Shown: positions 1-9,226 of the stretch, one piece after another | Numbering within the stretch: the stretch's first letter is position 1 | How the letters are laid out: every line of letters starts with the position of its first letter | NCBI GenBank assembly: GCA_022616055.1 | Contig: JAKEFM010000115.1 | Coordinates: 59,003-123,002, forward strand | DNA from: Planctomycetota bacterium | Lineage (GTDB): Bacteria > Planctomycetota > UBA1135 > JAKEFM01 | DNA length: 64,000 nucleotides | Direction: 5' to 3' | Program-made: the position numbers and the translations under genes | The notes under the pieces: generated by a model | The model's database searches: none | Seen by the model: only the letters and a program-made list of their open reading frames with translations | What the model was told of the DNA's origin: nothing

Positions 1-846
1 CTGGGCGGAGGCGTCCTGCGCCTCGGTCTCGCGGGTGCGCGCCTCCCCCTCCGCCTCCGCGCGCAGCGCGCGGCAGGCCTCGGCGCGGGCCTCGAGGTCG
101 GAGAGCGCCGAGCGGGCGGCGCGGAGGTCCTCCTCCGAGCGGGCGCGCGCGTGGAGGGCGAGGGCGAGGCGCATCTCCCGGAGCGCCTTCACCTGCTCCT
201 CGTAGCGGCGCGCCTTCCCCGCCTGGATCTTGAGGGAGCGGACCCGGGTCTCGAGCTCGCCGAGGAGGTCGGCGAGGCGCGTGAGGTCGAGCTCGACCTG
301 CTCGATCTTCCGCAGCGCTTCGCGGCGGCGCGCGCGGAAGCGCGAGATCCCCGCCGCCTCCTCGAAGACCGAGCGCCTCTCCTGGGGGTCCACGGAGAGG
401 AGGGCATCGATCCGCCCCTGCTCCATCGCGGAGTAGCCCCGCACCCCGAGCCCCGTGTCGAAGAGGAAGTCGCGGACGTCCTTGAGGCGCACGGCCCGGC
501 CGTTCAGGAGGTACTCGCTCTCCCCCGTCCGGAAGAGGCGGCGCGTCACGGAGGCCTCGGATCGCCCCTCGGGGAGCCGCCCCCCCTCGTCCTCGAAGAC
601 GACGCAGACCTCGGCGAGGCCGAGGGGAGGGCGCCCCTCCGTCCCCTTGAAGAGGACGTCGGCCATCTCCTCGCCCCGCAGCGCCCCGGGGCGCTGCTCG
701 CCGAGGACCCAGCGGACGGCGTCGATGACGTTGCTCTTGCCGCAGCCGTTGGGTCCGACGAGGCCGGTGAGACCCGGTCCGAACCCGAACTCCGCGCGCT
801 CCGCGAAGGACTTGAAACCGAGAAGATCGAGACGCTTGAGTCGCAT
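1..846 (-). CDS. smc: Chromosome segregation ATPase SMC, N-terminal part (cut by window edge)
   Basis: SMC proteins form ring-shaped ATPases that organise and segregate the chromosome. The 282 visible codons hold the N-terminal ATPase head: MRLKRLDLLGFKSF at the start, a Walker A motif GPNGCGKS near residue 33, the WVLGEQ segment typical of SMC, and then the beginning of the first coiled coil, rich in Arg, Glu and Ala (from about residue 170). The hinge and the C-terminal Walker B half lie beyond the left edge. The ATG directly follows the TGA of the NrdD-like gene with no spacer, so the two are very probably translated from one mRNA with nrdR. Linkage of smc to nrdR is unusual; scpA/scpB are not in the window. 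Confidence 0.95.
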   Translation of the reverse strand, partial: MRLKRLDLLGFKSFAERAEFGFGPGLTGLVGPNGCGKSNVIDAVRWVLGEQRPGALRGEEMADVLFKGTEGRPPLGLAEVCVVFEDEGGRLPEGRSEASVTRRLFRTGESEYLLNGRAVRLKDVRDFLFDTGLGVRGYSAMEQGRIDALLSVDPQERRSVFEEAAGISRFRARRREALRKIEQVELDLTRLADLLGELETRVRSLKIQAGKARRYEEQVKALREMRLALALHARARSEEDLRAARSALSDLEARAEACRALRAEAEGEARTRETEAQDASAQ

Positions 847-2787
847 TCAGGGACCGCTCCCCGCGCGCAGGGACTCGTCCCCGCACCGGGAGAGGACCGC
901 GTCGGGCTCCCGACGGCCGCGGTCGAAGTCCAGGAGGAACCGGGCGGGCGTCCCTCCACGCCCGTCCGGGTAGGGGACGGCGCCCGAGGGGAGGGCGGAG
1001 GCGAGCACCCCCGCTCCGGCCCCCGGGCTCGGCCCCGGGGTCGTCCATCCGTCGCTGTAGCGGACCGCCTCCCCTGAGACGAACTCCGCCGAGGCGGGGA
1101 CGTCCTTGGCGTCGATCCCCTCGAAGCGCGCGCGCGCGACGGGGGAGGGGGAGAGGTCGAGGAACGCGGCGAGCCCGCGCTCCCTCCCCTTCGCCCGGAC
1201 GCCGTCGGCCATGGCCCCGACGAGCGTCCGCGCGAGGCGCGGATCGAACTCCCCGCCGCACGCGTAGCGCGCGCACTCGAGGAGCCCCGTCACGCCGACG
1301 GCGAAGGCCGGCCGTCCCGGCGGGAGGCCCGTCCCCCGCGCCGGGGCGGTCGCCGCGAGGAACTCGCGCGCGGCGCAGGCGGCCTCGAGGGCCCCGTCGA
1401 GGAGGAGGAACGCCTCCTCGAGGATCCCCCCCTCGTTCCACCGCCCGGCCTTGTAGGCGAGGCGCGGGAGATTCAGCACCGCGACGGTCGTCCCGAGGAC
1501 GACGGGCATCCGCCGCTCCTCCCCGAACCGGCGCACGCCCCGCGCCGCGAACCGCTCCTCGGGGGAATCCCAGGCGAGGAGGATCCTCGGGGCGAGGGAG
1601 GCGGGGGGCGCACCCTCTCCCTCCGCGGGCCAGGGCTCCTCGCGGTGCAGGAGGAAGGCGGGGGGATGCGGGATCGGGAGCGCCGCCTCGAGGAGGGCGC
1701 GGCCGAAGCCGACCGAGGGGTCCGCGACGTGGAGCGCGACCTCCCCCCGCGCCGCCGAGGCGACCTGGCCGACCGTGACGAGGAGGGCGCGGGCGACGGC
1801 GGGACGCTCGGAGTCGGCCACCCCCCGGAACGCCTCCTCGAGGTCCTCGACCGCCACGCACCCCGACACCGCGCGCAGGGCGCCGGCGAGGAGGAAGCCC
1901 AGGTCCTCGACGAGGGCGAGCGGGCTCGCCGGCCGCGGGCGATCGCCGAGGGAGGCGAACGCCCCCTCCGCCGCCGCCGTCGCGAGGACCCCCGCGCCGC
2001 CGAAGCGGTGCGGGGAGGCGGCCCCTTCGAGGTGGAGGTCGCCGGCGAGGTGGCGGTCGACGACGGAGGCGGGGAAGACCTCCTCGAGCGCGAAGCGGGC
2101 GAGCACGCTGCCGGCCACGGTCCGCTCGGCCTCCCCCCCCGGGGCGCGGAGCACCCCCTCGTCGCTCGAGAACCCGGTCTTGAGGAACCGGGCGAGGTCG
2201 TACTTCGGCCACCCGACGAGGCTCTGGCGCCGGAGTTTCGCCCCGAGGCCGAGGGAGAAGAGCTCGTTGTCGACCAGCTCGCGCAGGAGCGCGGTCGAGA
2301 TCCGCGTGAGGCCCGAGGCGAAGACCCGGTCCTCCACCCGCGAGGCGACGGTCTCGGCGACCTCGCGCGGGAGGTCCGCCTCCATCATCAGGGCGGCCAC
2401 GATCTTCCCCTTGCTCCACGACCGGAGGGCCCCCCCGGTCGGGGGGTGGACGGCGGGGGCGGCGCGCCCCTCCGGGTCCTTGCGGACGGCGAGGGCCTCG
2501 CGCACCTGCGCGCGCTTGTCGCGGTAGAGGATGTAGGCCTTCGCGACGGCCGCGTGCCCCGTCTCCATCAGGACGCGCTCGACGAGGTCCTGGATCTCCT
2601 CGATGTGCGGGGGGCCCGGGCCGCGGCGGGAGAGGGCGACCCCGACGACCTCCGCCAGCTCGGCGGCGAGGCGGCGGTCGCTCCCCCCCGTGGCGCGGAT
2701 CGCCTTGAAGATCGCCTCCGCGATCTTGCGGGCGTCGAACGGGACCTCCCGCCCGTCGCGCTTGCGGACGCGTCGGGGGAGGTTCAC
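847..2787 (-). CDS. ATP-cone / anaerobic ribonucleotide reductase (NrdD)-like protein without glycyl-radical site
   Basis: A 646-aa protein starting at a GTG that overlaps the nrdR stop by 4 nt. The N-terminus (residues about 1-95) is a recognisable ATP-cone, the allosteric nucleotide-binding domain of class I/III ribonucleotide reductases, with [16 protein letters not shown] and later [16 protein letters not shown] second, weaker cone-like stretch follows ([10 protein letters not shown] to [10 protein letters not shown]). The remainder resembles the NrdD barrel only loosely. The C-terminus lacks the glycyl-radical loop (no R-x-x-G-Y-type motif) and has no CxxC pair for zinc, so it is unlikely to be a working class III reductase. 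It may be a nucleotide-sensing or regulatory relative. Cotranscription with nrdR, whose product also carries an ATP-cone, supports a role in nucleotide-pool control; this is inference. Confidence 0.75.
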   Translation of the reverse strand: MNLPRRVRKRDGREVPFDARKIAEAIFKAIRATGGSDRRLAAELAEVVGVALSRRGPGPPHIEEIQDLVERVLMETGHAAVAKAYILYRDKRAQVREALAVRKDPEGRAAPAVHPPTGGALRSWSKGKIVAALMMEADLPREVAETVASRVEDRVFASGLTRISTALLRELVDNELFSLGLGAKLRRQSLVGWPKYDLARFLKTGFSSDEGVLRAPGGEAERTVAGSVLARFALEEVFPASVVDRHLAGDLHLEGAASPHRFGGAGVLATAAAEGAFASLGDRPRPASPLALVEDLGFLLAGALRAVSGCVAVEDLEEAFRGVADSERPAVARALLVTVGQVASAARGEVALHVADPSVGFGRALLEAALPIPHPPAFLLHREEPWPAEGEGAPPASLAPRILLAWDSPEERFAARGVRRFGEERRMPVVLGTTVAVLNLPRLAYKAGRWNEGGILEEAFLLLDGALEAACAAREFLAATAPARGTGLPPGRPAFAVGVTGLLECARYACGGEFDPRLARTLVGAMADGVRAKGRERGLAAFLDLSPSPVARARFEGIDAKDVPASAEFVSGEAVRYSDGWTTPGPSPGAGAGVLASALPSGAVPYPDGRGGTPARFLLDFDRGRREPDAVLSRCGDESLRAGSGP

Positions 2788-3242
2788 GGCCGGCGCTCGA
2801 GCATGGGGCGCAGCTCCTGGAGGAACTGGGTGACGTCCTTGAACTCCCGGTAGACGGAGGCGAACCGCACGTAGGCGACCTGGTCGAGGGTGCGCAGCTC
2901 CTGCATCACGAGGTCCCCGATGAAGGAGGTCGGGACCTCCCGGTCGAACTTCTCCGAGCAGCTCCGCTCGATCCGCGCGACGATCTCCTCGAGCTTCTCC
3001 TCGCTCAGGGGGCGCTTCTCGCAGGCGCGGCGCAGCCCCGCGAGGATCTTCGCCCGGTCGAAGGGCTCGCGGCGCCCGTCCTTCTTCACGACGCGGAGCG
3101 GGCTCTCCTCGAGCCGCTCGTAGGTGGTGTAGCGCCGGGAGCACTCGAGGCACTCCCGGCGACGGCGGATGGCGAATCCGTCGTTCGACGCGCGCGAGTC
3201 GATGACGCGGTCGTTGTCCTGCTTGCAGAAGGGACAGCGCAC
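2784..3242 (-). CDS. nrdR: Transcriptional repressor NrdR
   Basis: NrdR represses ribonucleotide reductase genes by binding NrdR boxes in response to ATP/dATP bound to its ATP-cone. The 152-aa product has the family's usual length and order: an N-terminal zinc ribbon (CPFC near residue 3 and CLEC near 31), [17 protein letters not shown], then the ATP-cone from about residue 49 ([16 protein letters not shown]). It is the first gene of the nrdR/NrdD-like/smc unit. I saw no convincing NrdR-box pair upstream. A TTGACA-type promoter lies about 30 nt before the ATG. Confidence 0.97.
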   Translation of the reverse strand: MRCPFCKQDNDRVIDSRASNDGFAIRRRRECLECSRRYTTYERLEESPLRVVKKDGRREPFDRAKILAGLRRACEKRPLSEEKLEEIVARIERSCSEKFDREVPTSFIGDLVMQELRTLDQVAYVRFASVYREFKDVTQFLQELRPMLERRP

Positions 3243-3271
3243 CCAGCGGGCGGGGGGAAGGGCGGGGAACC

Positions 3272-3300
3272 CCGATAGAGCAGGCGGCGGGGCCTGTCAA
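3272..3300 (-). promoter_or_regulatory. Candidate sigma-70-type promoter for nrdR unit
   Basis: On the minus strand a perfect TTGACA (3295-3300) is followed after 17 nt by TATCGG (3272-3277). The predicted start near 3265 leaves a leader of about 22 nt before the nrdR ATG. The -35 box is consensus; the -10 is weak. Confidence 0.5.
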
Positions 3301-3319
3301 ACCGAAATCGTGGCGGGAC

Positions 3320-5095
3320 CTAGCTCGTCGGGCGCACGGCGAGGCCCGTCTGCCGGCGGATGATCTTCGACTCGAGGATCCCGAGGGAGCTCGAGACGAG
3401 CCAGTAGAGGGAGAGCCCGGCGGGGTAGGTGTAGAACATGAAGCCGAAGAGGAAGGGGATGAACTGGAGGACCTTCATCTGGGCCGCCATCTGCGGATCG
3501 GAGGGCTTCGGCGCCATCCGCTGCTGCAGCCACCAGACGACCATCATCGAGAGGGGGAGGACGTTCAGGTGCGTCCAGTGGAGCGGCCACGGGAGCGTGA
3601 AGCCGAAGGCGAGGGTCCGGTCCGGCTGCGAGAGGTCCTCGATCCAGAGGAAGGGGGCGTGCCGGAGGTCGTAGCCCACGCGCAGCGCCGAGAAGAGCCC
3701 GTACCAGACCGGGAGCTGGAGGAACATCAGCAGGCAGCCGAGGAACGGCGGGCGCAGTCCGTGCTCCTTGTAGAGCCTCCCCTGCGCCTCGTTGAACTTC
3801 CGGAAGTCGTTCTTGTACTTCCGCTTCAACTCCTCGAGCTGCGGCTGGAGCTTCCGCGCCTTCTCCGTGAACCGCGCCATCGAGACCTGCTGGTGGCGGT
3901 TCAGGGGGAAGAGGGCCGAGCGGACGAGGCAGGTGAGGAGCACGATCGAGGCCCCCCAGGAGGCCGTGATCGAGTGGAAGAGGCCGAGGATCCAGAGGAC
4001 GAGCCGGCTGATCCAGCCGAACATGCCGTAGTCGAGGGAGAGGACCTCCCGGTAGGTCGACTCGGCCTCGCGCAGGTCGGCGGGGCGCTTGGGGCCGAAG
4101 TAGACCTCGATCCGCTTCTCCTCGACCTCGCCGGGGGGCTTCACGTGGAAGGAGAGCCCGCACTCCGGCGCGAGGAGCCGCCGGGGCGCCTCCCCGGGCG
4201 CGTCGGGATCGACGAGGGGGAGCGCCCGGGCGAAGACGAACCGCGTCGGGGGGAGCGGCTTCGCGAGGACGGCGAAGTACTTGTTCATCGACCCCGCCCA
4301 GAGGACCTCCCCCGCGGGGAAGGGGCGGGGTCGTCCCCCCCCTTTCGGGTCCGCGACCATCTGCTCGGCCTCGAGCGAGTACCCCTCCTTCAGCGCCGCG
4401 ACGGCGACCGGATCGGCGTAGAGCGAATCCCCGTAGGGGAAGATCGAGGAGGCGGGCGAGAAGGAGAGGGGGAGGTCCCGGCCGACGGCCGAGCGGTCCT
4501 CGTTCGCGAGGCGCAGGACGACCTCGACGGTGAAGGGCGCCTTCCCGGGCCGGAACTCCTTCTCGAAGGTCAGGCCGTTCGAGAGGGGGCAGCGCGCGAG
4601 GAGCGCCCCGTCGGAGGAGAGGGGGACGAACGCCCAGGGGACGGAGTCGAGCTCGAGGCCGAGCGAGCCCGCGTGGTCGCGCAGGCCGAAGGTCGCCGAC
4701 CCGCCGGCCGGAGCCCGGAGGATCGGGAGCCAGGTCGCGGGTTCCTCCGAGGACGTCCGCTCCGAGGCCGTGTCGGGGTAGAAGCCCTTGAGCCGCGCGT
4801 CCTTCGCGACCGCCCCCGTCCCCGAGAGGACGAGGCGCAGCTCCGGCGACTCGAGGAGGACGTCCCCGGAGGGGGCCTCGAGGGTCGAGCGCAGATAGGG
4901 GGCGCTCGCCGTCCGCGCGCCCTCCGGGGACGGGGCGGGGGCGGTGGCGGGGGCCGATTCGGGGCCCGATTCGACGCCAGGGGGGGCGGTCTGGGGCGGG
5001 GGCGCGGGGCGCCGCGGCGAGGGGAAGAGGTGGTTCCAGAGGAGGAGGACCGCGAGACAGAGGACGATCGCGAGGAGGAAGCGCGGCTTGTCCAC
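3320..5095 (-). CDS. yidC: Membrane protein insertase YidC
   Basis: YidC inserts and folds inner-membrane proteins, alone or with SecYEG. The 591-aa product has the proteobacterial-type layout: an N-terminal membrane anchor (FLLAIVLCLAVLLLW), a Pro/Ala-rich linker, a large periplasmic beta-rich domain (about residues 75-330), and the C-terminal 60-kDa insertase core. The core has five likely membrane segments, including SITASWGASIVLLTCLVRSA with its conserved Arg, the cytoplasmic helical hairpin FTEKARKLQPQLEELKRKYK, and the GCLLMFLQLPVWYGL segment. The GTG start was chosen because it directly precedes the signal anchor. Unlike many genomes, rpmH, rnpA and mnmE are not adjacent. Confidence 0.95.
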   Translation of the reverse strand: MDKPRFLLAIVLCLAVLLLWNHLFPSPRRPAPPPQTAPPGVESGPESAPATAPAPSPEGARTASAPYLRSTLEAPSGDVLLESPELRLVLSGTGAVAKDARLKGFYPDTASERTSSEEPATWLPILRAPAGGSATFGLRDHAGSLGLELDSVPWAFVPLSSDGALLARCPLSNGLTFEKEFRPGKAPFTVEVVLRLANEDRSAVGRDLPLSFSPASSIFPYGDSLYADPVAVAALKEGYSLEAEQMVADPKGGGRPRPFPAGEVLWAGSMNKYFAVLAKPLPPTRFVFARALPLVDPDAPGEAPRRLLAPECGLSFHVKPPGEVEEKRIEVYFGPKRPADLREAESTYREVLSLDYGMFGWISRLVLWILGLFHSITASWGASIVLLTCLVRSALFPLNRHQQVSMARFTEKARKLQPQLEELKRKYKNDFRKFNEAQGRLYKEHGLRPPFLGCLLMFLQLPVWYGLFSALRVGYDLRHAPFLWIEDLSQPDRTLAFGFTLPWPLHWTHLNVLPLSMMVVWWLQQRMAPKPSDPQMAAQMKVLQFIPFLFGFMFYTYPAGLSLYWLVSSSLGILESKIIRRQTGLAVRPTS

Positions 5096-5109
5096 GGGGG
5101 GAGGGGGCC

Positions 5110-5868
5110 CTACCGCCCCGCGAGGAGCCGGCTCGCGAGGAACTCGGGGAGGACCCCCGTCGCCCGGATTCGCGACGCCGCCTTCTCCATGTCGTAGTCG
5201 AGCCGCACGAACTCGACGCTCTCCCCGTCGTAGATGGCGTATCCGAGCCGGGGGTCCCCGTCCCGGGGCTGCCCGACCGACCCCACGTTGACCAGGGTCT
5301 TCCCGTCCTTCGGGAAGCGCCAGGGCCCCTCGAGCGAGCGGGGCGAGAGGAACCGCCCGTCCTGCGTGAAGATCCCGGGGACGTGGGAGTGCCCGATCAT
5401 CGCGACGGGCCGGTCGAAGGCGGCGAAGGCCGCCCCCATCTTCGCCTCGTTCTTCGCGTCCTTCGGCAGGATGTACTCCCGGAGCGGATCGCGCGGGGAT
5501 CCGTGGGAGTAGAAGGTCCGCTCGTCCCGCACGACCTCGGGGAGCTCCCCGAGGAACCCCCAGAGCCGGAAGTTCTCCTCCCGGGGCCGCTCGGGGGCGT
5601 TCAGGGTCGCCCGCGTCCAGTCGATCGCGGCGCGCGCCTTGGGGTTGAAGTCCTCGGCGTAGTGCATCGCGGCCTGCTCGTGGTTGCCGAGGACCGTGAA
5701 GCGGCAGCGCTCCATCACCGTCGAGATGCACTCCCGCGGGCTCGCCCCGTACCCGATGACGTCCCCGAGGCAGACGACGTCCTCGATCCCCCGCATCGCG
5801 AGGTCGGCGAGCGCGACGGAGAGCGCGTCGACGTTCGAGTGGATGTCCGAGAGGATCGCCGTCCGCAC
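5110..5868 (-). CDS. Calcineurin-like metallophosphoesterase
   Basis: A 252-aa single-domain phosphodiesterase/phosphatase. The metal-binding motifs appear in order: SDIHSN (about residues 7-12), GDVIGYG (35-41), GNHE (about 61-64), HG (about 119) and GHSH (about 158-161). The layout matches the YfcE/MJ0936-like branch of small bacterial metallophosphoesterases; the physiological substrate cannot be read from sequence. It sits 3 nt downstream of the Trm112-like gene and 14 nt upstream of yidC, so the three are probably cotranscribed. Confidence 0.85.
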   Translation of the reverse strand: MRTAILSDIHSNVDALSVALADLAMRGIEDVVCLGDVIGYGASPRECISTVMERCRFTVLGNHEQAAMHYAEDFNPKARAAIDWTRATLNAPERPREENFRLWGFLGELPEVVRDERTFYSHGSPRDPLREYILPKDAKNEAKMGAAFAAFDRPVAMIGHSHVPGIFTQDGRFLSPRSLEGPWRFPKDGKTLVNVGSVGQPRDGDPRLGYAIYDGESVEFVRLDYDMEKAASRIRATGVLPEFLASRLLAGR

Positions 5869-5871
5869 GCG

Positions 5872-6057
5872 TCAGGCGCTCCCCTTCTTCCTCGGAGGGG
5901 GCCCCGGCTCCGCTTCCTCCTTCAGCATCACGGGGATGTCGTCCCGGATCGGGTAGCGCAGCCCGCACTTCACGCAGACGAGCCGGTCCCCCTCCAGGAC
6001 GACCTCCGTCTTGCAGACGGGGCAGGCGAGGATCTTCAGCAACTCTTCGTCGATCAT
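5872..6057 (-). CDS. Trm112 family zinc-ribbon protein
   Basis: A 61-aa protein with two CxxC pairs (CPVC and CVKC) and the typical Trm112 ending LRYPIRDDIPVML. In other organisms Trm112-like proteins activate methyltransferases or sit beside envelope-lipid enzymes; the bacterial role is mostly undefined. A Lys/Pro-rich tail closes the protein. It is the first gene of the unit leading into the metallophosphoesterase and yidC. An AATAAT on the minus strand at 6078-6083 is a plausible -10 box about 20 nt before the ATG, in the short divergent gap with the next gene. Confidence 0.85.
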   Translation of the reverse strand: MIDEELLKILACPVCKTEVVLEGDRLVCVKCGLRYPIRDDIPVMLKEEAEPGPPPRKKGSA

Positions 6058-6136
6058 CCGGGGGGGGCGGCGGGCGGATTATTCCCCCGCCGCTCCCCTG
6101 CGGCAACGAGGACCCGAGCCCTAGGATGTCCGCCCC

Positions 6137-9124
6137 TTGGACGCCCCGGTCCGGCGCTCCTCCTCCCTCGCGCTCCTCCTCGCCCTCTCCGGGGCGAGCG
6201 CGCTCGTCGACGAGGTCGCCTGGGTCCGCATCCTCACCCTCCTGCTCGGGGCGGGCGCCCCCGCCGTCGGCACCGTCCTCGCCGTCTTCTTCCTCGGCAT
6301 GGCCGGCGGCGCGCGACTCGCGGGTTCGCGCGCCCCCCTGTCGGGCGACCCGCTGCGCGCCTACGCGATCCTCGAGATCGGGATCGGCGCCTTCGCCGTG
6401 GCGACGCCGGTCCTCGCGTCCCTCGCCGAGTCGATCTACCTCGGTCTCGGGGCCGGGGGCCTCCTCCCCCGCGTCCTCGTCGCCTCCCTCCTCCTCCTCC
6501 CCCCGACCCTCGCGATGGGGGCGACCCTCCCCTTCGCGCTCCGCGCCGCGCCCCGCGACGACGCCCGCGCCGGGAGCCTCCTCTACGGGGCGAACACGCT
6601 CGGGGGGGTCGCCGGCTGCCTGCTGGCGGGCTTCCTCCTCCTCGAGAACCTCGGCCTCCGCGGGACCCTCCTCGCCTCGGCGGGCGGCAACGCGGTCGCC
6701 GCGGCGGGAGCCCTCCTCCTCCGTCGAGGCGCCCCGCCCCTTCCCGCGCCCGCGCCCGGACCCCCGGCTCGAGACCCGCGCCTCTCCCTCCCCCTCCTCC
6801 TCGGCGCCGGGGCCGGCTTCCTCGCGGTCGCCGCCGAGGTCCTCTACACGCGCCTCCTCTCCCTCGTCCTCGGCGGGACCGTCTTCGCGTTCGCCGCGAT
6901 GCTCGCCTGCTTCCTGGCGGGGATCGCCCTTGGCGCGGCCGCCTCGGGAGCCCTCCTCCCGCGGATCCGGCGCCCCGAACCCCTCTTCGCGGCCTTGTCC
7001 TCCGCCTCCGCGCTCGCGCTCCTCCTGAGCCCGTCGGTCCTGCTCCACGTCTCGGGGAGCTTCGCCGTCGGACACGAGGCGTGGAGCGGATTCGGGGAGG
7101 TGATGGCGCGCTCCTTCCTCGCCTGCGCCGCCGTCCTGCTGCCGGTCGGCTTCCTCTCGGGTGCGGGCTTCGCCGTCCTCCTCCGGCTCGCGACGGGGGC
7201 GGAGGAGCGCCCCGGATCCGGGGCGGCGGGGCGGCTCTACGCCTGGAACACGTTCGGGTCCGTCCTCGGGTCGATCGTCGGGACCTTCGCGCTCCTGCCG
7301 CTCGCGGTCCGCGGCGGCGGGCTCGCGTGGCTCGCCGGCGGGCAGGCGCTCCTCGCCGCCGCCTCCTCGACTCTCGACGGCGCGTGGCGGAGGGCGCTCG
7401 TGCTCCTCCTCTTCCTCCCCCTCGCGGCGTTCCTCCCGCTCCGCCCGGACCTGAGCACGCTCCGGCTCGCGATCAGCGTGGCGGACGACGCCCGCTACGG
7501 GCCGAAGGAGGCCGTCCGGCGCCTCGCCGTCGACGGGCCGGGCGCGAGCGTCACCGTCTCCGAGGGGGAGTGGGGCCGGACCCTCCGGGTCAACGGGAAG
7601 GTCGTCGCCTCGACCGCCTTCATCGACGCCCGCAACCAGTACCTCCTCGGCCACCTCCCCGCCCTGATGCACCCCGGACCCCGGACCGGCCTCGTCGTCG
7701 GCCTCGGGACCGGGATGACGGCGGGGGCCCTCTCCGTCCATCCAGGGATCCAGGTCGACCTCGTCGAGCTCGCCTCCGAGGTCGTCCCCGCCGCGCGCGA
7801 GTTCGGCGAGTGGAACCACGGCGTCCTCGACCGCGGCAACGTCCGCCTCCTCCTCGACGACGGCCGCCACTTCCTCCTCTCGACGGACCGGCGCTTCGAC
7901 GTGATCACCTCCGACCCGATGCATCCCTGGGTCCGCGGAGGCGGGAGCCTCTACTCGCTCGACTACTTCCGGCGGATCCGCGCGCGCCTCGCGCCCGGCG
8001 GAGTCGCCGCCCACTGGCTCCCCCTCTACGAGATGCGGCCGGAGGAGATGCGTTCCATCCTCGCGACGTTCGCCGCGGCCTTCGACCACGTCGCGCTCTG
8101 GATCGCCTTCCAGGACGCGATCCTCCTCGGCTCGGAGGTCCCCCTCCTCCCGAGGCCGGAGGAACTGGCGCGGCGCATGCGCGCGCCCGAGGTCCTCCGG
8201 GACCTCGCCGCGGTCCGGCTCGCCGAGCCCGACCGCCTCCTCGCCCTCCTCGTCGCGCTCGACGAGGACCTCCGCGACCTCGGGCGCGGCGGGACGATCG
8301 TGACCGACGACCGCCAGACCCTCGAGTTCCGCGCCGCGCGTTCCCAGAACTCCCTCACGATCGGGAGGAACCTCCTCGACCTCGCCGCCGTGCGCGACCG
8401 GACTTTCGGGCGCCTGCGCGCGGCGATCCCCGATGCCGCCCGCGCCTTCCTCCTCGAGCGCGTCTTCCGCTCGACGACCGCGACGTTCCGCGCCTACGGG
8501 GCCCTCGCGGAGGACTCGCTCCGCGACGCGGCCACGGCGATCGTCGAGTCGTGGGTCGAGGACCCCGACGGGCCCGGCATCCCGTGGGGGCGATTCCTCC
8601 CGAACCTCTCGGCGGCGTTCGCCGGGGAGACCGAGGGAGCCTTCCTCGGGGCCTACGGGCGAGGCGTCCTCCTCTGGCAGGAGGCGAAGGCGCGCCGCGG
8701 ACGCCCCGAGGGGGGGCGTTCCCTCTCCGGGCAGGCGGAGCGAGTCTTCGCCACGGCCGCGAGGTCCGCTCCGGCCGGCAAGCCCGCCGTCGCCGCCCTG
8801 CGCGAGCGGTCGAAGGTCCTGGGCGACCTCGGGCGCTACGAGGAGTGCCTCGGGGAGGCGGAGTCCGCGCTCCGCCTGGAGCCGGGCCTCCCCGTCCTCC
8901 ATCGCGTGCGCGCGATCGCCCTCCTCGGCCTCGGGCGGGGGGAGGACTCCCTTCGCGCCGTCGAGGAGGCGGCCTCCCTCGACGGGGGGAGCGCCGACAC
9001 CTGGAGCCTGCGGGGCTCCGTGCTGGCCGCCCTCGGCCGCCGGGAGGACGCCGCCGCGGCCTACCGCGAGGCGCTCGCCCGCGACCCCCGGGATGCGCCC
9101 GCGCGCGCGTTCCTGGCCCGATGA
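6137..9124 (+). CDS. Fused membrane / spermidine-synthase-like methyltransferase-fold / TPR protein
   Basis: A 995-aa protein in three parts. Residues about 1-450 hold roughly a dozen hydrophobic segments arranged as in the 'fused MFS/spermidine synthase' family. Residues about 450-680 form a SpeE-like Rossmann domain: VVGLGTGMT at the nucleotide/SAM site, a DLVELASEV acidic strand end, DDGRHFL, and SDPMHPW where polyamine synthases have their catalytic region. The last 120 residues contain TPR-like repeats (GRYEECLGEAESALRLEPG, GRREDAAAAYREALARDP). True aminopropyl transfer is doubtful; such fusions are common in high-GC and planctomycete-like genomes and are uncharacterised. A TTG start at 6137 was chosen because it gives the hydrophobic N-terminus; TAGGAT at 6122-6127 may be its -10 box. 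Confidence 0.8.
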   Translation: MDAPVRRSSSLALLLALSGASALVDEVAWVRILTLLLGAGAPAVGTVLAVFFLGMAGGARLAGSRAPLSGDPLRAYAILEIGIGAFAVATPVLASLAESIYLGLGAGGLLPRVLVASLLLLPPTLAMGATLPFALRAAPRDDARAGSLLYGANTLGGVAGCLLAGFLLLENLGLRGTLLASAGGNAVAAAGALLLRRGAPPLPAPAPGPPARDPRLSLPLLLGAGAGFLAVAAEVLYTRLLSLVLGGTVFAFAAMLACFLAGIALGAAASGALLPRIRRPEPLFAALSSASALALLLSPSVLLHVSGSFAVGHEAWSGFGEVMARSFLACAAVLLPVGFLSGAGFAVLLRLATGAEERPGSGAAGRLYAWNTFGSVLGSIVGTFALLPLAVRGGGLAWLAGGQALLAAASSTLDGAWRRALVLLLFLPLAAFLPLRPDLSTLRLAISVADDARYGPKEAVRRLAVDGPGASVTVSEGEWGRTLRVNGKVVASTAFIDARNQYLLGHLPALMHPGPRTGLVVGLGTGMTAGALSVHPGIQVDLVELASEVVPAAREFGEWNHGVLDRGNVRLLLDDGRHFLLSTDRRFDVITSDPMHPWVRGGGSLYSLDYFRRIRARLAPGGVAAHWLPLYEMRPEEMRSILATFAAAFDHVALWIAFQDAILLGSEVPLLPRPEELARRMRAPEVLRDLAAVRLAEPDRLLALLVALDEDLRDLGRGGTIVTDDRQTLEFRAARSQNSLTIGRNLLDLAAVRDRTFGRLRAAIPDAARAFLLERVFRSTTATFRAYGALAEDSLRDAATAIVESWVEDPDGPGIPWGRFLPNLSAAFAGETEGAFLGAYGRGVLLWQEAKARRGRPEGGRSLSGQAERVFATAARSAPAGKPAVAALRERSKVLGDLGRYEECLGEAESALRLEPGLPVLHRVRAIALLGLGRGEDSLRAVEEAASLDGGSADTWSLRGSVLAALGRREDAAAAYREALARDPRDAPARAFLAR

Positions 9125-9226
9125 GGAGGGCTCCCCTCCAGGATGGGGAGAGGATGCGGCTTACCCGGGACGGACGCGATGGGGAGAATCCGGCACATGG
9201 TGAAAGACGGGGAAGGCATCCGGTAG

